Shown one piece after another: positions 1 to 8,706 of a stretch of DNA of 64,000 bases (positions are counted from its first letter, which is position 1; the number at the start of each line of letters is the position of its first letter). Position numbers and translations under genes: made by a program. The stretch lies in contig NC_011832.1 in assembly GCF_000021965.1 (NCBI RefSeq), forward strand, positions 1,922,001-1,986,000, written 5' to 3'. This stretch comes from Methanosphaerula palustris E1-9c. GTDB taxonomy: Archaea > Halobacteriota > Methanomicrobia > Methanomicrobiales > Methanospirillaceae. The notes beneath the pieces were generated by a model, which made no database searches, had not been told where the DNA came from, and saw nothing but the letters and a program-made list of their open reading frames with translations.

Positions 1-814
1 CGGTATCGGAGACCCGGTTGCTCCATGAGATCCCCTGGCCCTGATTGGACTGATCATTGTAGGAGTAGATATTGAAGGCAGCCTTGGTCGTCATATTCTC
101 AAGGGAGTACTCCACCTTTGCAGCCCCATTGTCCCGCATGCCGGCGAGATTACTGTTAGAACCCAGGGCACCGACGTTCAGGTCGACGAAGAGGAGCGAG
201 TAGGTGTTGGCCGGGTCCTTCATATCCTCCCCTTCGATCAGGGGATAATTCTCCGGTCCGGCTGGTTTCCAAGCCTGAGGTGCATATATGAAATCAGATC
301 CTGTGAAGGTCTCGTTCAACGCCCCCTCAGTATAGGTCATATTGCTCAGATCGGGTGGTTGGTTCAGGACAGGAACTGGAACCCACCGATATCCATCTGA
401 TCGAATATTGACCTTGAAATCGGCGGGAACTTTCCCCTGCACCGCGAGCATCAGAATGAGATCGTCATCAAAACCCCTCCCGCCGGTATCTGATACATAA
501 AAGAACCCGGACGAACTGGTGGTATTGGTCACCTGCCCGAACGGCTCATTTGGATTGTTCGTAATATGCAGAGAACTTAACCCGCCACCATCAAATTTGA
601 TATAATAGGTGTTGTTGTGGAAGAGATCAAACCTGGCGCCATCAGTGTTGGAAACCTGGACATTGATATGGTTCTTCGCGGAGATCTGTTCCTTAACGGT
701 ATCTGCGGCCAGAACCGGCAGAACACATACCAAAACCAGGACCAGGGTCATCACACAGATGAAAGCAGCGAATGATCTTCGGTTTTTTGAAAATTTCACA
801 GGTCTTTTATTCAT
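1..814 (-). CDS. Secreted protein, C-terminus cut by window edge
   Basis: I do not recognise a named family with confidence. The frame opens at ATG 812-814, preceded on the minus strand by GGAGG eight bases upstream, and stays open to base 1, so the C-terminus is missing. The first 37 residues form a signal peptide: a basic start, a long Val/Leu run, then LPVLAADT as the likely cleavage site. The mature part is rich in Asn, Asp and Thr. It carries FDGGGLSSLHITNNP, YVSDTGGRGFDDDLILM, and later FVDLNVGALG and GISWSNRVSD. The pattern resembles large exported surface proteins of Methanomicrobiales, but that is a resemblance from memory. A TATA-like TATGAATATA lies on the minus strand near 858-868. 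Confidence 0.75.
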   Translation of the reverse strand, partial: MNKRPVKFSKNRRSFAAFICVMTLVLVLVCVLPVLAADTVKEQISAKNHINVQVSNTDGARFDLFHNNTYYIKFDGGGLSSLHITNNPNEPFGQVTNTTSSSGFFYVSDTGGRGFDDDLILMLAVQGKVPADFKVNIRSDGYRWVPVPVLNQPPDLSNMTYTEGALNETFTGSDFIYAPQAWKPAGPENYPLIEGEDMKDPANTYSLLFVDLNVGALGSNSNLAGMRDNGAAKVEYSLENMTTKAAFNIYSYNDQSNQGQGISWSNRVSDT

Positions 815-1178
815 AGAGAGCGCGCCTCCATTCCCATTTTGAGTGATACCTGGAGACTATATTCATAACTAGTATGTAATCAATCTTCGTAAACTTATCA
901 GATATTTAATCAATTTAATTAACCTTACGAGATCGTTTTTTTGTTCAGAGAGATCCGAAAGCCAGTGCACTTCGTGATAGGATGAGTACGGTGGAAGCAC
1001 GTGTTCAAATAAAAATTCCAGAAATTGCCTCCTCTGTTGTCAGAATTAGAGAGAAGATTCTGGGGAAAACCTGAAATCAAAAGATTTTTGTGGGCGCTCC
1101 TCATAATTAGCCATTGCAGGAGGGATCGCAATAGATTTCCCAACCATTCTCCACACCCTGAAGAGTGTCGACCAGGAG
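815..1178. other. Intergenic region between divergent genes
   Basis: This 364-base AT-rich stretch separates the leftward secreted-protein gene from the rightward TPR gene. It holds the probable leftward promoter (TATA-like motif near 858-868). There is a T7 run at 935-941 and a GGAGG at 1119-1123. A 30-codon ATG frame at 979-1071 is too short and unremarkable to call. I see no RNA gene or repeat. Confidence 0.4.
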
Positions 1179-1703
1179 TTGAATGATAACGATCTGGCAT
1201 CGGTCTGGGTCAGGCGTGGAGAAGAGAATCTGAAGGATGGCAACTACAGGAAGGCAGCCTGGTGCTTTACGAATGCGATCGAGCGCGAACCAGAGAACAG
1301 TCTGGCATGGATGGGGAAGAGCAGATCCCTCAAACACCTCGGAAAAGAGGAGGAAGCGCTCGCCTGCTATGATCGAGCGATAAAGATCGGACCGCACAAG
1401 TTCGACACCTGGCTTGAGAAGGGATTTGGTCTGATCGATCTCGATCAGCAGGAGGAGGCGATCTGGTGCTTTGAGATCGCCCTGGAGATCAATGCTAAAG
1501 ACAGCACGGCATGGCTGATGAAAGGGCTCTGCCTGAAGGCACTCGATCGATCAGAGGACGCATTGGAGGCGCTCGAATATTCCCTGGACCTTGACCCACA
1601 GCGGGGCACAACCTGGGCGGTGACCGGTGAGGTGATGGATCTTCTCGATCGACCGGACGAGGCGAGGATCTGCAGGGAGACGGCGAAGAAGCTCGGCGTC
1701 TAG
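1179..1703 (+). CDS. TPR-repeat protein
   Basis: This is a 174-residue soluble protein made almost wholly of tetratricopeptide repeats of about 34 residues. Each has the Gly/Ala and Trp-x-x-x-Gly pattern, for example AWMGKSRSLKHLGKEEEAL, TWLEKGFGLIDLDQQEEAI and AWLMKGLCLKALDRSEDAL. TPRs form helical scaffolds for protein-protein contacts, and nothing here indicates the partner. The start is uncertain. The only usual start codon before the first repeat is TTG 1179, with GGAG directly against it. The frame stays open upstream to 1107 with no ATG, GTG or TTG, while a good GGAGG at 1119-1123 precedes an ATA. There is no signal peptide or membrane segment. Confidence 0.75.
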   Translation: MNDNDLASVWVRRGEENLKDGNYRKAAWCFTNAIEREPENSLAWMGKSRSLKHLGKEEEALACYDRAIKIGPHKFDTWLEKGFGLIDLDQQEEAIWCFEIALEINAKDSTAWLMKGLCLKALDRSEDALEALEYSLDLDPQRGTTWAVTGEVMDLLDRPDEARICRETAKKLGV

Positions 1704-1717
1704 GCAGGGCACCCAGG

Positions 1718-1726
1718 TATAAATAG
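1718..1726 (+). promoter_or_regulatory. TATA box upstream of msrB
   Basis: TATAAATAG at 1718-1726 is a near-consensus archaeal TATA element. Start sites usually lie about 25 bases downstream, which puts this one near 1745-1750. That falls on the upstream ATG at 1747 and leaves a leader of about 65 bases for the ATG at 1813. Confidence 0.6.
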
Positions 1727-1812
1727 TCCGATGACATCCACCATGCATGGAACAAACGGCAGATGGGACTCATTCGGTACCGATCTTCTCCGTGGCAACC
1801 GGCAGGATCGAT

Positions 1813-2211
1813 ATGGTTGAGATGGTCGTGCATACCGACGCCGAATGGCAGCGCCTGCTCACAGAAGACCAGTTTAGAGTGGCACGAAAGAAGGGGACTG
1901 AGCCGGCCGGCACCGGGATTTATGCCCATTGCGAAGCAAAAGGGATCTATACCTGTGTCTGCTGCGGAACCGACCTCTTCTCCTCAGCGAAGAAGTTCGA
2001 GTCAGGGACCGGCTGGCCGAGTTTTTCAGCGCCTGTCGCTGAAACGAACGTACACCGTGTTCAGGATACCAGTTTTGGAATGAACCGTACCGAGGTGCTC
2101 TGCAGCAGGTGCAACGCCCATCTCGGCCATGTCTTTGATGACGGGCCGGCACCCACCCACCAGCGGTACTGTATGAACTCGGCCTCACTCAGGCTGGTCA
2201 GAGATGACTGA
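1813..2211 (+). CDS. msrB: Peptide-methionine (R)-S-oxide reductase
   Basis: MsrB reduces the R epimer of methionine sulfoxide in proteins, a cytoplasmic repair function. The MsrB fold is complete: TDAEWQRLLTEDQFRVARKKGTEP at the start; zinc ligand pairs in YTCVCCGTDLF (about residue 49) and VLCSRCNAHLGHVF (about 96); GTGWPSF; and the catalytic Cys in RYCMNSASLRL near residue 119. I chose ATG 1813 because the conserved domain begins just after it and an AGGAT lies upstream. ATG 1747 would add 22 unconserved residues and could be a leaderless start from the TATA box at 1718. The 3' end overlaps the convergent kinase gene by 27 bases. Family assignment is very secure; the start is not. Confidence 0.93.
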   Translation: MVEMVVHTDAEWQRLLTEDQFRVARKKGTEPAGTGIYAHCEAKGIYTCVCCGTDLFSSAKKFESGTGWPSFSAPVAETNVHRVQDTSFGMNRTEVLCSRCNAHLGHVFDDGPAPTHQRYCMNSASLRLVRDD

Positions 2212-5115
2212 GTTGTTCGGATCGGATGGCATCGCACCTTTTGTTCCCAGCAGAATCGACTGGATCAGTTCTTCCATCGCAGTGAGTTGAAACGGTTTGG
2301 GGAGAAGACCGACGAAACCATAGTCCAGATACGAGGCCATCACCGGGTCGTTGGAGTAACCGCTGCAGACGACGGCCCGCACCGCCCGATCAAGGGAGAG
2401 AAGACCTCTCATCGTCTCCTCACCACCCATCCCCCCGGGGACGATCAGGTCGAGAAAGACGATATCGAACGGCCGGTGCTGGATCATCGCCTCCTGATAG
2501 GCCTGAATCGCAGAGACCCCATCATCGGTGATCACCGGATCGTATCCACGCCGGGTGAGCCAGATTCTGAGGATATCGGTGATGGCCTCCTCATCATCCA
2601 TGATCAGGACACGGGTGCGGCCGGTGGGGAGGCGCGGGGCAAGGTCCAGCGGGCGGTCATGTCCGATCGGGATCATAAAGGTGACGATGGTCCCCCCGCC
2701 AGGACCAGAAGATACCTCGATCTCCCCCCCGTGCTTCTGGATCACCGAGCGGGCGAGGGGAAGTCCGAGTCCCGCTGCCCCGTCCTTGGTGGTGAAGTTG
2801 AGCTCAAAGATCTTCTTCTGGTTCTCGTCAGGGATCCCCTGACCGATGTCAATCACACGAATGCAGAGTTGAGGCTCCCTTTCTCCATCTGTTCTGTCGC
2901 AGAGTTCTGCAACAATAGTGATGGTGCCACCTCTGGGCATCGCCTCCATGGCATTCGTGATCAGTTGCTGCAAGGCCTCAACGATCTGATCCCGATCGAG
3001 GAATACCCTGGGGAGATCGTCACTGACCCGGTATTCGATCTGATACGATCCACGTCCATTACAGTTTTCAGCAGCCTCGTGGAGCAGCGGTTCAACCTCC
3101 TGGAAAGACCGGAGCGGCTCGCCGCCTCTGGAGAAGGTGAGCAGTTTGTTGGTCACCATCCTCGCCCTGGTGAGCTGGTCTTCAGCCTCGTCAAGTCGAC
3201 CGAGCAGAGCCTCCCGGTCATAGAGCATCGACCTGGCAAGTGTCAGGTTCCCAAGGATACTGGTGTGCAGGTTGTTGAACTGGTGAGCCAGTGAACCGGA
3301 CATCACCCCCAGAGTCTCGAGCTTTGCCAGTCTGAGCCGATCCTCCTCCATCTGATTCTCCTCACTGATATCTCTGGCCGCCACCAGCACTCCGATCAGG
3401 GTTCCCTCATAATCCCGAAAGAGTGATGCAGTACAGTGAAGTGGAATGATATGACCTTCACGATGACGGATACAAACTTCTGACTCCCTGCGAATACCGT
3501 TATCCAGCACCCCCTGACAGCAGTCTCTAATAAGGGCAGGCTCAGTGAAGTGCTCGGCGAGCCGGGTACCGATCATGTCCTGGCGAAGGAATCCAAGCAC
3601 CTGTTCAGAGGTCGCATTCAGATCCGTGATGATTCCATCCGGATCGACGATGATCAGCAGATCACGACTGATCTCGATCAGCGACCGGTTGTAGGCATTC
3701 ATATACCGTATCGTCTCTTCCACTCGTTTCCGCTCGGTGATGTCCCGGGCAATTCCCATCACTTCACCAAATCCCCCGTCAGGATTGATGAGGGGGATCA
3801 CCTCCACATCAAAGCAATGGTCAGAACCGGCGATCGTACCATCGACCTCAAAACGATTGGGGGTCCTGGTCTCGAGGACCATCTGAAACACAGTGGCGGC
3901 CGAAGAACTCTCCTCTGATGAAAAGAGCCCGGTGAACGTCTGCCCAAAAGACTCCCTGCTGGTCATCCTGAGCGTGGCCAGAGCGGTCGGATTCGCATAG
4001 GTGAGCCGGCCGTCCGTTCCAAAGAGGAAGATCAGGTCCTGCGCGGACTCTGCAAGGGTCCGGTACCGTTCTTCGCTCTCCCGGGTCGACTGATGGGCCA
4101 GTGAGAGTTCATCCAGCATCCCGTTGATCGCAGCTGAGAGGAGGGCCAGTTCGTCACTGCCGGCGATACCTTCTATTCGTGCATTCTCGCCATTCATCCT
4201 TATCGCCCTGACACCCGTAATCAGACGGTTCAACCGTGTAAGGACCGTCCGGTCCACAAATCCAAGGCTCAGAAACACGAAGAGGAGACTGATCAGCATC
4301 GTGGTCATGATGAAGGTTCTGGCACTTTCAGCCCCATTCAAAACGATCGTGCGTGGCTCCTGCACCCGGATCAGCAGCGATCCGGTGCCGGCGACGTCGG
4401 AGAGTGGCAGCACAGCAGCGACCTGGGAACTGTTCAGTGAAGAGATCGATACGCTATCCATCGAGACGGGACCGACTGCAGACCGGTTCTGAACCAGAGT
4501 GAAGGGAACACCAGATTGTTCTGCAAGACGGTTCACCTGTGCGGGGTCCAGATACTGCCCCATCATCATGACCCCTGGACTCGGACCGAGAAAGGAACTG
4601 GTCAGAACCGGTTGCGAAGCCAGCAGCATCGGCTGATCCCCGACCATCAGAATCCCGGTCTTCGACCCCTCCTCTGCAGTCACATTCAAAAAACCTGGCG
4701 TTGTTGAGATGGTATCGAGGAGGAGAGGAGAGAACTGCTCAAAAGTATCGCTGCTCAGGTTGAACCCCTGACCGTATAGCAACCGGTGATCATGATCATA
4801 GATCAACAGAACATTGATGTCGCAGGTTGTAAAGGTCTGGGAGATATTGTTTGTACTGACATAACTCCGATCAGTGGGATCGGTGACAAAGGTGAAGGTG
4901 TCATTCCATGCAGCCCGTTCCATCAGATGGGAGTTGATGGTGGAGAGATCGGCATCGACTGCTGCCCGGGCCTGACTCGCTTCGTGCTGCATCTGATCGG
5001 TCTCGAGGTTGACGTAGCCGTCCCGTATGACCGTCGCCGTAAAGAAGAGCATCACCACAAGCACAGAGATAAGGGTGACGGCGAGTGCAAGCAGGATCTT
5101 CTCACGGAGTTTCAT
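2185..5115 (-). CDS. Hybrid sensor histidine kinase (CHASE4-HAMP-PAS-PAS-HK-REC)
   Basis: This is a 976-residue membrane sensor. Order: membrane segment at about 7-28; an extracytoplasmic CHASE4-type domain (about 40-260, with ERAAWNDTFTFV); a second segment at about 265-290; HAMP; two PAS domains (from about 352 and 475); an H-box GSLAHQFNNLHTS with the phospho-acceptor His near 610; an HATPase with N-box LITNAMEAMP (about 717) and DIGQGIP/GAAGLGLPLA; and a C-terminal receiver with DDEE and acceptor Asp in IVFLDLIVPGG (about 890). It would sense an extracellular signal and pass phosphate His to Asp within one chain. I start at ATG 5113-5115, with AGGTGGAT upstream. The open frame extends 42 residues further without features. 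No output regulator is adjacent. Confidence 0.93.
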   Translation of the reverse strand: MKLREKILLALAVTLISVLVVMLFFTATVIRDGYVNLETDQMQHEASQARAAVDADLSTINSHLMERAAWNDTFTFVTDPTDRSYVSTNNISQTFTTCDINVLLIYDHDHRLLYGQGFNLSSDTFEQFSPLLLDTISTTPGFLNVTAEEGSKTGILMVGDQPMLLASQPVLTSSFLGPSPGVMMMGQYLDPAQVNRLAEQSGVPFTLVQNRSAVGPVSMDSVSISSLNSSQVAAVLPLSDVAGTGSLLIRVQEPRTIVLNGAESARTFIMTTMLISLLFVFLSLGFVDRTVLTRLNRLITGVRAIRMNGENARIEGIAGSDELALLSAAINGMLDELSLAHQSTRESEERYRTLAESAQDLIFLFGTDGRLTYANPTALATLRMTSRESFGQTFTGLFSSEESSSAATVFQMVLETRTPNRFEVDGTIAGSDHCFDVEVIPLINPDGGFGEVMGIARDITERKRVEETIRYMNAYNRSLIEISRDLLIIVDPDGIITDLNATSEQVLGFLRQDMIGTRLAEHFTEPALIRDCCQGVLDNGIRRESEVCIRHREGHIIPLHCTASLFRDYEGTLIGVLVAARDISEENQMEEDRLRLAKLETLGVMSGSLAHQFNNLHTSILGNLTLARSMLYDREALLGRLDEAEDQLTRARMVTNKLLTFSRGGEPLRSFQEVEPLLHEAAENCNGRGSYQIEYRVSDDLPRVFLDRDQIVEALQQLITNAMEAMPRGGTITIVAELCDRTDGEREPQLCIRVIDIGQGIPDENQKKIFELNFTTKDGAAGLGLPLARSVIQKHGGEIEVSSGPGGGTIVTFMIPIGHDRPLDLAPRLPTGRTRVLIMDDEEAITDILRIWLTRRGYDPVITDDGVSAIQAYQEAMIQHRPFDIVFLDLIVPGGMGGEETMRGLLSLDRAVRAVVCSGYSNDPVMASYLDYGFVGLLPKPFQLTAMEELIQSILLGTKGAMPSDPNNSVISDQPE

Positions 5116-5473
5116 CGGATCCACCTGAAACCAGGAGAGAACGGTTCGGCCTCTGGCCGACAGGATTATTCCGGCACCGACAGATACTCCCGGAATCGGA
5201 AGGTCCACGATCAGAAGGCTGGTGAAGGTCGGCCCCCCCACGCAGGGGGAGGGCTGCTGGTATGAGAATAGATGGCGCCCTACCCCGGTCAGCAGTCTTT
5301 TGAGTCATATTCAAACCATAATAATCGCCGTTCTGTAAATCACCACCTTTACAGAACGATCGGATATACCGGCAATTAAAAGTAATAGCAGATAAATACT
5401 CCGATTTTAATCTGATCATGAGAGAGACAGATATTCATGACCATACCAAATTTGAATATACGGAGAAGAGAGG
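5116..5473. other. Divergent intergenic region
   Basis: This AT-rich spacer of 358 bases lies between the leftward sensor kinase and the rightward DUF2703 gene. It contains the perfect inverted repeat at 5329-5358. A TATA-like ATAAATACT at 5392-5400 could serve the rightward gene. No small gene or RNA is evident. Confidence 0.4.
5329..5358. repeat. Perfect 11-bp inverted repeat, possible operator
   Basis: CGTTCTGTAAA (5329-5339) and TTTACAGAACG (5348-5358) are exact reverse complements separated by eight bases. The site lies between divergent promoters and has no T-run, which suits a dimeric regulator's operator better than a terminator. No regulator gene is adjacent, so the binding protein is unknown. 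Confidence 0.55.
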
Positions 5474-5851
5474 ATGCAGAGCACACTGGAGATAACATGG
5501 CGGCACAGCAGCGACATCAGGGAGACGGCGATCAGGAGTACAGACACCGGGAAGACCATCCCTGAGATCCAGAAAGAGATCGAGCGATCATTGACCGATG
5601 CTGGCATCAGCGTCAGGTTCGCTGAGGAACTGGTTCCACCAGGGAGTGTTGGGGTGGATGAGATCCTCCTGAACGGCCGGCCCTTTTTGGAGCTGTACAG
5701 CGGGGTGAAGGCATCGCATGACTACTGCCATGCACGATCGAGGAGAGAGGAACTCTGCTGTCATCCACTCGGCGAGGAGGATCAATCCGCTTCCGACATG
5801 ACCGAGTTTCTGATCAGAAAGACGATTCTGCTCGCACTGGAAGAGGATTAG
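5474..5851 (+). CDS. DUF2703 family protein
   Basis: This 125-residue cytoplasmic protein begins LEITWRH and continues with TGKTIPEIQKEI and DEILLNGRPFLELY, the layout of the DUF2703 family (function unknown, thioredoxin-like in appearance). ATG 5474 follows GGAG by eight bases. Many relatives, as I recall, have a Cys pair after the first strand. Here that position reads IRSTDTG without cysteine. Cysteines occur only further on, in SHDYCHA and ELCCHP. The 3' end overlaps the convergent DUF1624 gene by four bases. It may bind a metal or thiol ligand, but I infer no function. Confidence 0.8.
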   Translation: MQSTLEITWRHSSDIRETAIRSTDTGKTIPEIQKEIERSLTDAGISVRFAEELVPPGSVGVDEILLNGRPFLELYSGVKASHDYCHARSRREELCCHPLGEEDQSASDMTEFLIRKTILLALEED

Positions 5852-6633
5852 ATCCACGATCCGCTGATCGCCATCAGGATACCCACCAGGATCGGCTGGT
5901 GGATCAGATAGATGAAGAGCGAGTGCCTGCCGATGAAGAGGATCGGCTCTGCCAGTTGGGGTGCAGGTGGAAGGGAGCGAAAGCCGCGCTGACCTCCCGG
6001 GTACAGCATCCTCCCACACCAGAGACCGATCAGGATCACCCCGAACCACGGAAGGAGGGGGGTATAGTCGACACTGGCAAAATCCGCAGGATGGATCCCG
6101 GTCCAGAGCAGCCAGAGCGGACCGTTGATCCCCGCCACCACCTGGCCGGCCCCGATACAGAGGAGCCCGAAGAGCAGATTCAGGTGTTTGAATCGGAGGA
6201 AGAGCAGGGAGAGGAGGATCGAGATCCCGATCAGGTGCAGGATCCCAAAGAGGATCGCGAGGTCGCCGAGGAAGAGATACGTGACCAGCGTGACCAGCAG
6301 TCCGCAGGAGAAGACCGTGAGCCCGTGTCTGACCAGCCGGCAGTACGGCCAGCCGGCGCCTGATCGCTGCTCCGCTCTGGCCGCACTGATCGTCACCGAG
6401 AGACCGGCGAGCAGCACGAAGAGCGAGGCGGTGGCGAGGGCGAAGTACCGCCAGAAGCCGGTCTCGACCTGGACAGGCATGATCGAAAAGAAGGCCAGAT
6501 CGAAGAGGAAGTGATAGAGGATCATCGCCAGCACCGCGATCCCCCGCAGGAGATCGATCTCCCAGTACCGTCCCGGCTTCCTCGGGAAGAGACGGGCCGG
6601 GAGATTCGAGAGGGACGGGAACTCCACGCTCAC
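5848..6633 (-). CDS. DUF1624/HGSNAT-like membrane acyltransferase
   Basis: This 261-residue integral membrane protein has about seven hydrophobic helices. The opening GRYWEIDLLRGIAVLAMILYH is the hallmark of the heparan-alpha-glucosaminide N-acetyltransferase/DUF1624 family. Members move acyl groups across a membrane to sugars or other acceptors. Later helices include LLPWFGVILIGLWCGR and IGRHSLFIYLIHQPIL, also typical. The start is GTG 6631-6633, with AGGAG five bases upstream; a second GTG follows two codons on. The acceptor in this organism is unknown; cell-envelope or glycan modification is a reasonable guess. It stands alone, convergent with the DUF2703 gene. Confidence 0.85.
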   Translation of the reverse strand: MSVEFPSLSNLPARLFPRKPGRYWEIDLLRGIAVLAMILYHFLFDLAFFSIMPVQVETGFWRYFALATASLFVLLAGLSVTISAARAEQRSGAGWPYCRLVRHGLTVFSCGLLVTLVTYLFLGDLAILFGILHLIGISILLSLLFLRFKHLNLLFGLLCIGAGQVVAGINGPLWLLWTGIHPADFASVDYTPLLPWFGVILIGLWCGRMLYPGGQRGFRSLPPAPQLAEPILFIGRHSLFIYLIHQPILVGILMAISGSWI

Positions 6634-6741
6634 CAGGACTCCTGATTGGGGGCTGACATCTCTATCCAGTTTTAATCCAGGGGCATATTAATGGATCTTC
6701 GGGGATGAACAGATCAGAGGGGTCGTCCTCCCTCTTTTCAA

Positions 6742-8706
6742 TCAGATCTCTCCATCCTCGGCAGCACGGGCATTGAGCTGCTTGATCCGCTCGCGAAGGG
6801 CAATCGCCCGCTCGAAGTCGAGCACCTCGGCGGCCTGCTTCATCTCGGCATCGAGGGCGATCAGCAGGTTCGGGATCTCCTTTCGCGGCAGGTGCTTGAC
6901 ATCCTTCAGGTCGATCTCCTTCTCCCGGATCGGCTTTCTGATCGTCTCGGGGACGATATGGTGCTCCTCGTTGTAGGCGATCTGCAGGGTCCGCCGCCGT
7001 TCGGTCTCGCTGAGGGCCGTTTTGATCGAGTCGGTCATGGTGTCAGCGTACAGGACCACATACGAGTGCATGTTCCGGGCAGCCCGCCCGATGATCTGGA
7101 TCAGGGACCGGGCGTCCCGCAGGAACCCCTCCTTGTCCGCATCGAGGATCCCGATGAACCCGACCTCGGGGATGTCGAGCCCTTCCCGAAGCAGGTTGAT
7201 CCCAACCAGCACATCGAACTCCCCGAGCCTGAGCTGTCGGATGATCTCGGTCCGTTCGATCGTGTCGATCTCAGAGTGCAGGTACCGGGTCCGGATCCCA
7301 CGGTCGGCGAGGTACTCGGTCAGTTCCTCAGCGAGCCGCTTGGTCAGGGTGGTGATCAGGGCCCGGTCGCCCCGGGCGATCACCTTCTTCACCTCCCTGA
7401 TCACATCGACGGTCTGCCCATCGGTCGGCCGGATCGTCACCGGCGGGTCGATGAGGCCGGTCGGCCGGATGATCTGTTCGACCACCTGGATCGACGTCTC
7501 GCGCTCGTACCGGGACGGGGTCGCAGAGACATAGATCACGTCCTTCATGTACCGCTCGAACTCTTCGAACTTCAGCGGCCGGTTGTCAAAAGCGCTCGGA
7601 AGCCGGAACCCGTAGTCGATCAGGGACTTCTTGCGTGAATAGTCCCCTTTGTACATCCCGTGGACCTGCGGAATCGTCTGGTGGCTCTCGTCGATCACCA
7701 TCAGGAAGTCGTCGGGGAAGTAGTCGAGGAGGCAGTACGGCTTCTCCCCGGCCTTGCGAAAGTCGAAATGACGGGAATAGTTCTCGATCCCCTTGCAGCT
7801 CCCGGTCTCCTCCATCATCTCCAGATCGTACTGAGTCCGCTGGGCGAGCCGGTGCGACTCGATCAGCCCGAGTTCAGGCAACCGTTCCTCGAGTTCCTCC
7901 CGGATCGACGCCATCGCACGCTTCCGGGTCTCCTCGGGGATCACGAAGTGGCGGGCCGGGTAGACGAAGAAGTAGTCCATGCTCTCCCGCTTCTCCCCGG
8001 TGTTCCGGTCGATCTCCATGATCCGCTCGATCTCGTCGCCGAAGAGTTCGATCCGAATAATATTGTTGAAGTACCCGGGGATGATATCGATCGTGTCCCC
8101 CTTCACCCGGAACCTCCCGGGCATCAGTTCGAGATCGTTCCGCTCGAACTGGATCTCGACCAGGCGCAGAAGGAGCGCTCGACGCTGCACCCGGTCGTGC
8201 ACCTTCAGTTCGAACCCCATCGACTGGAAGTTCTCCGGATTGCCGAGACCGTAGATGCAGGAGACCGAGGCGACGACGATCACGTCGCGCCGGCTCATCA
8301 GCGATGCGGTCGTCGCGAGCCGCATCTGCTCGATCTTCGGGTTGATCTGCGAGTCCTTCTCGATGTACTGATCCCGTTGCGGGATATAGGACTCGGGCTG
8401 GTAATAGTCGTAGTACGAGACGAAGTACTCGACCCGGTTCTCAGGGAAGAAGTCCTTGAATTCATTGTACAGCTGGGCGGCCAGGGTCTTATTGTGGGCG
8501 ATGACCAGCGTCGGCCGCTGGACGGCTGCGATGACGTTCGCGATCGTAAAGGTCTTCCCTGACCCGGTGACCCCGAGCAGGGTCTGGCGGGCGGGCCCGT
8601 CAGAGAGACCCTGCACCAGCTGCTCTATCGCCTCGGGCTGGGACCCCTTCGGTTCGAAGGGTGAAACAAGTTTGAATGGATGCTGCTGATCTTCTGTCCT
8701 CTTCAT
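6742..8706 (-). CDS. uvrB: Excinuclease ABC subunit B
   Basis: UvrB is the damage-verifying helicase-like subunit of nucleotide excision repair. It is loaded by UvrA and recruits UvrC. The 654 residues are full length. Visible are Walker A in GVTGSGKTFTIAN (about 47-59), the beta-hairpin YYDYYQPESYIPQRDQ, DESHQTIPQ, YVSATPSRYE, and the helicase C-lobe with LREGLDIPEVGFI and QIIGRAARN. A C-terminal UVR motif (LDAEMKQAAEVLDFERAIALRE, split by a few residues) contacts UvrC. ATG 8704-8706 overlaps the uvrC stop by four bases, so translation is coupled. It is last in uvrA-uvrC-uvrB. These genes in methanogens are generally regarded as acquired from bacteria. Confidence 0.98.
   Translation of the reverse strand: MKRTEDQQHPFKLVSPFEPKGSQPEAIEQLVQGLSDGPARQTLLGVTGSGKTFTIANVIAAVQRPTLVIAHNKTLAAQLYNEFKDFFPENRVEYFVSYYDYYQPESYIPQRDQYIEKDSQINPKIEQMRLATTASLMSRRDVIVVASVSCIYGLGNPENFQSMGFELKVHDRVQRRALLLRLVEIQFERNDLELMPGRFRVKGDTIDIIPGYFNNIIRIELFGDEIERIMEIDRNTGEKRESMDYFFVYPARHFVIPEETRKRAMASIREELEERLPELGLIESHRLAQRTQYDLEMMEETGSCKGIENYSRHFDFRKAGEKPYCLLDYFPDDFLMVIDESHQTIPQVHGMYKGDYSRKKSLIDYGFRLPSAFDNRPLKFEEFERYMKDVIYVSATPSRYERETSIQVVEQIIRPTGLIDPPVTIRPTDGQTVDVIREVKKVIARGDRALITTLTKRLAEELTEYLADRGIRTRYLHSEIDTIERTEIIRQLRLGEFDVLVGINLLREGLDIPEVGFIGILDADKEGFLRDARSLIQIIGRAARNMHSYVVLYADTMTDSIKTALSETERRRTLQIAYNEEHHIVPETIRKPIREKEIDLKDVKHLPRKEIPNLLIALDAEMKQAAEVLDFERAIALRERIKQLNARAAEDGEI

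Noticed and set aside
979-1071. 30-codon ATG frame upstream of the TPR gene
   Set aside because: Too short, no good ribosome binding site and no reason to think it is expressed.
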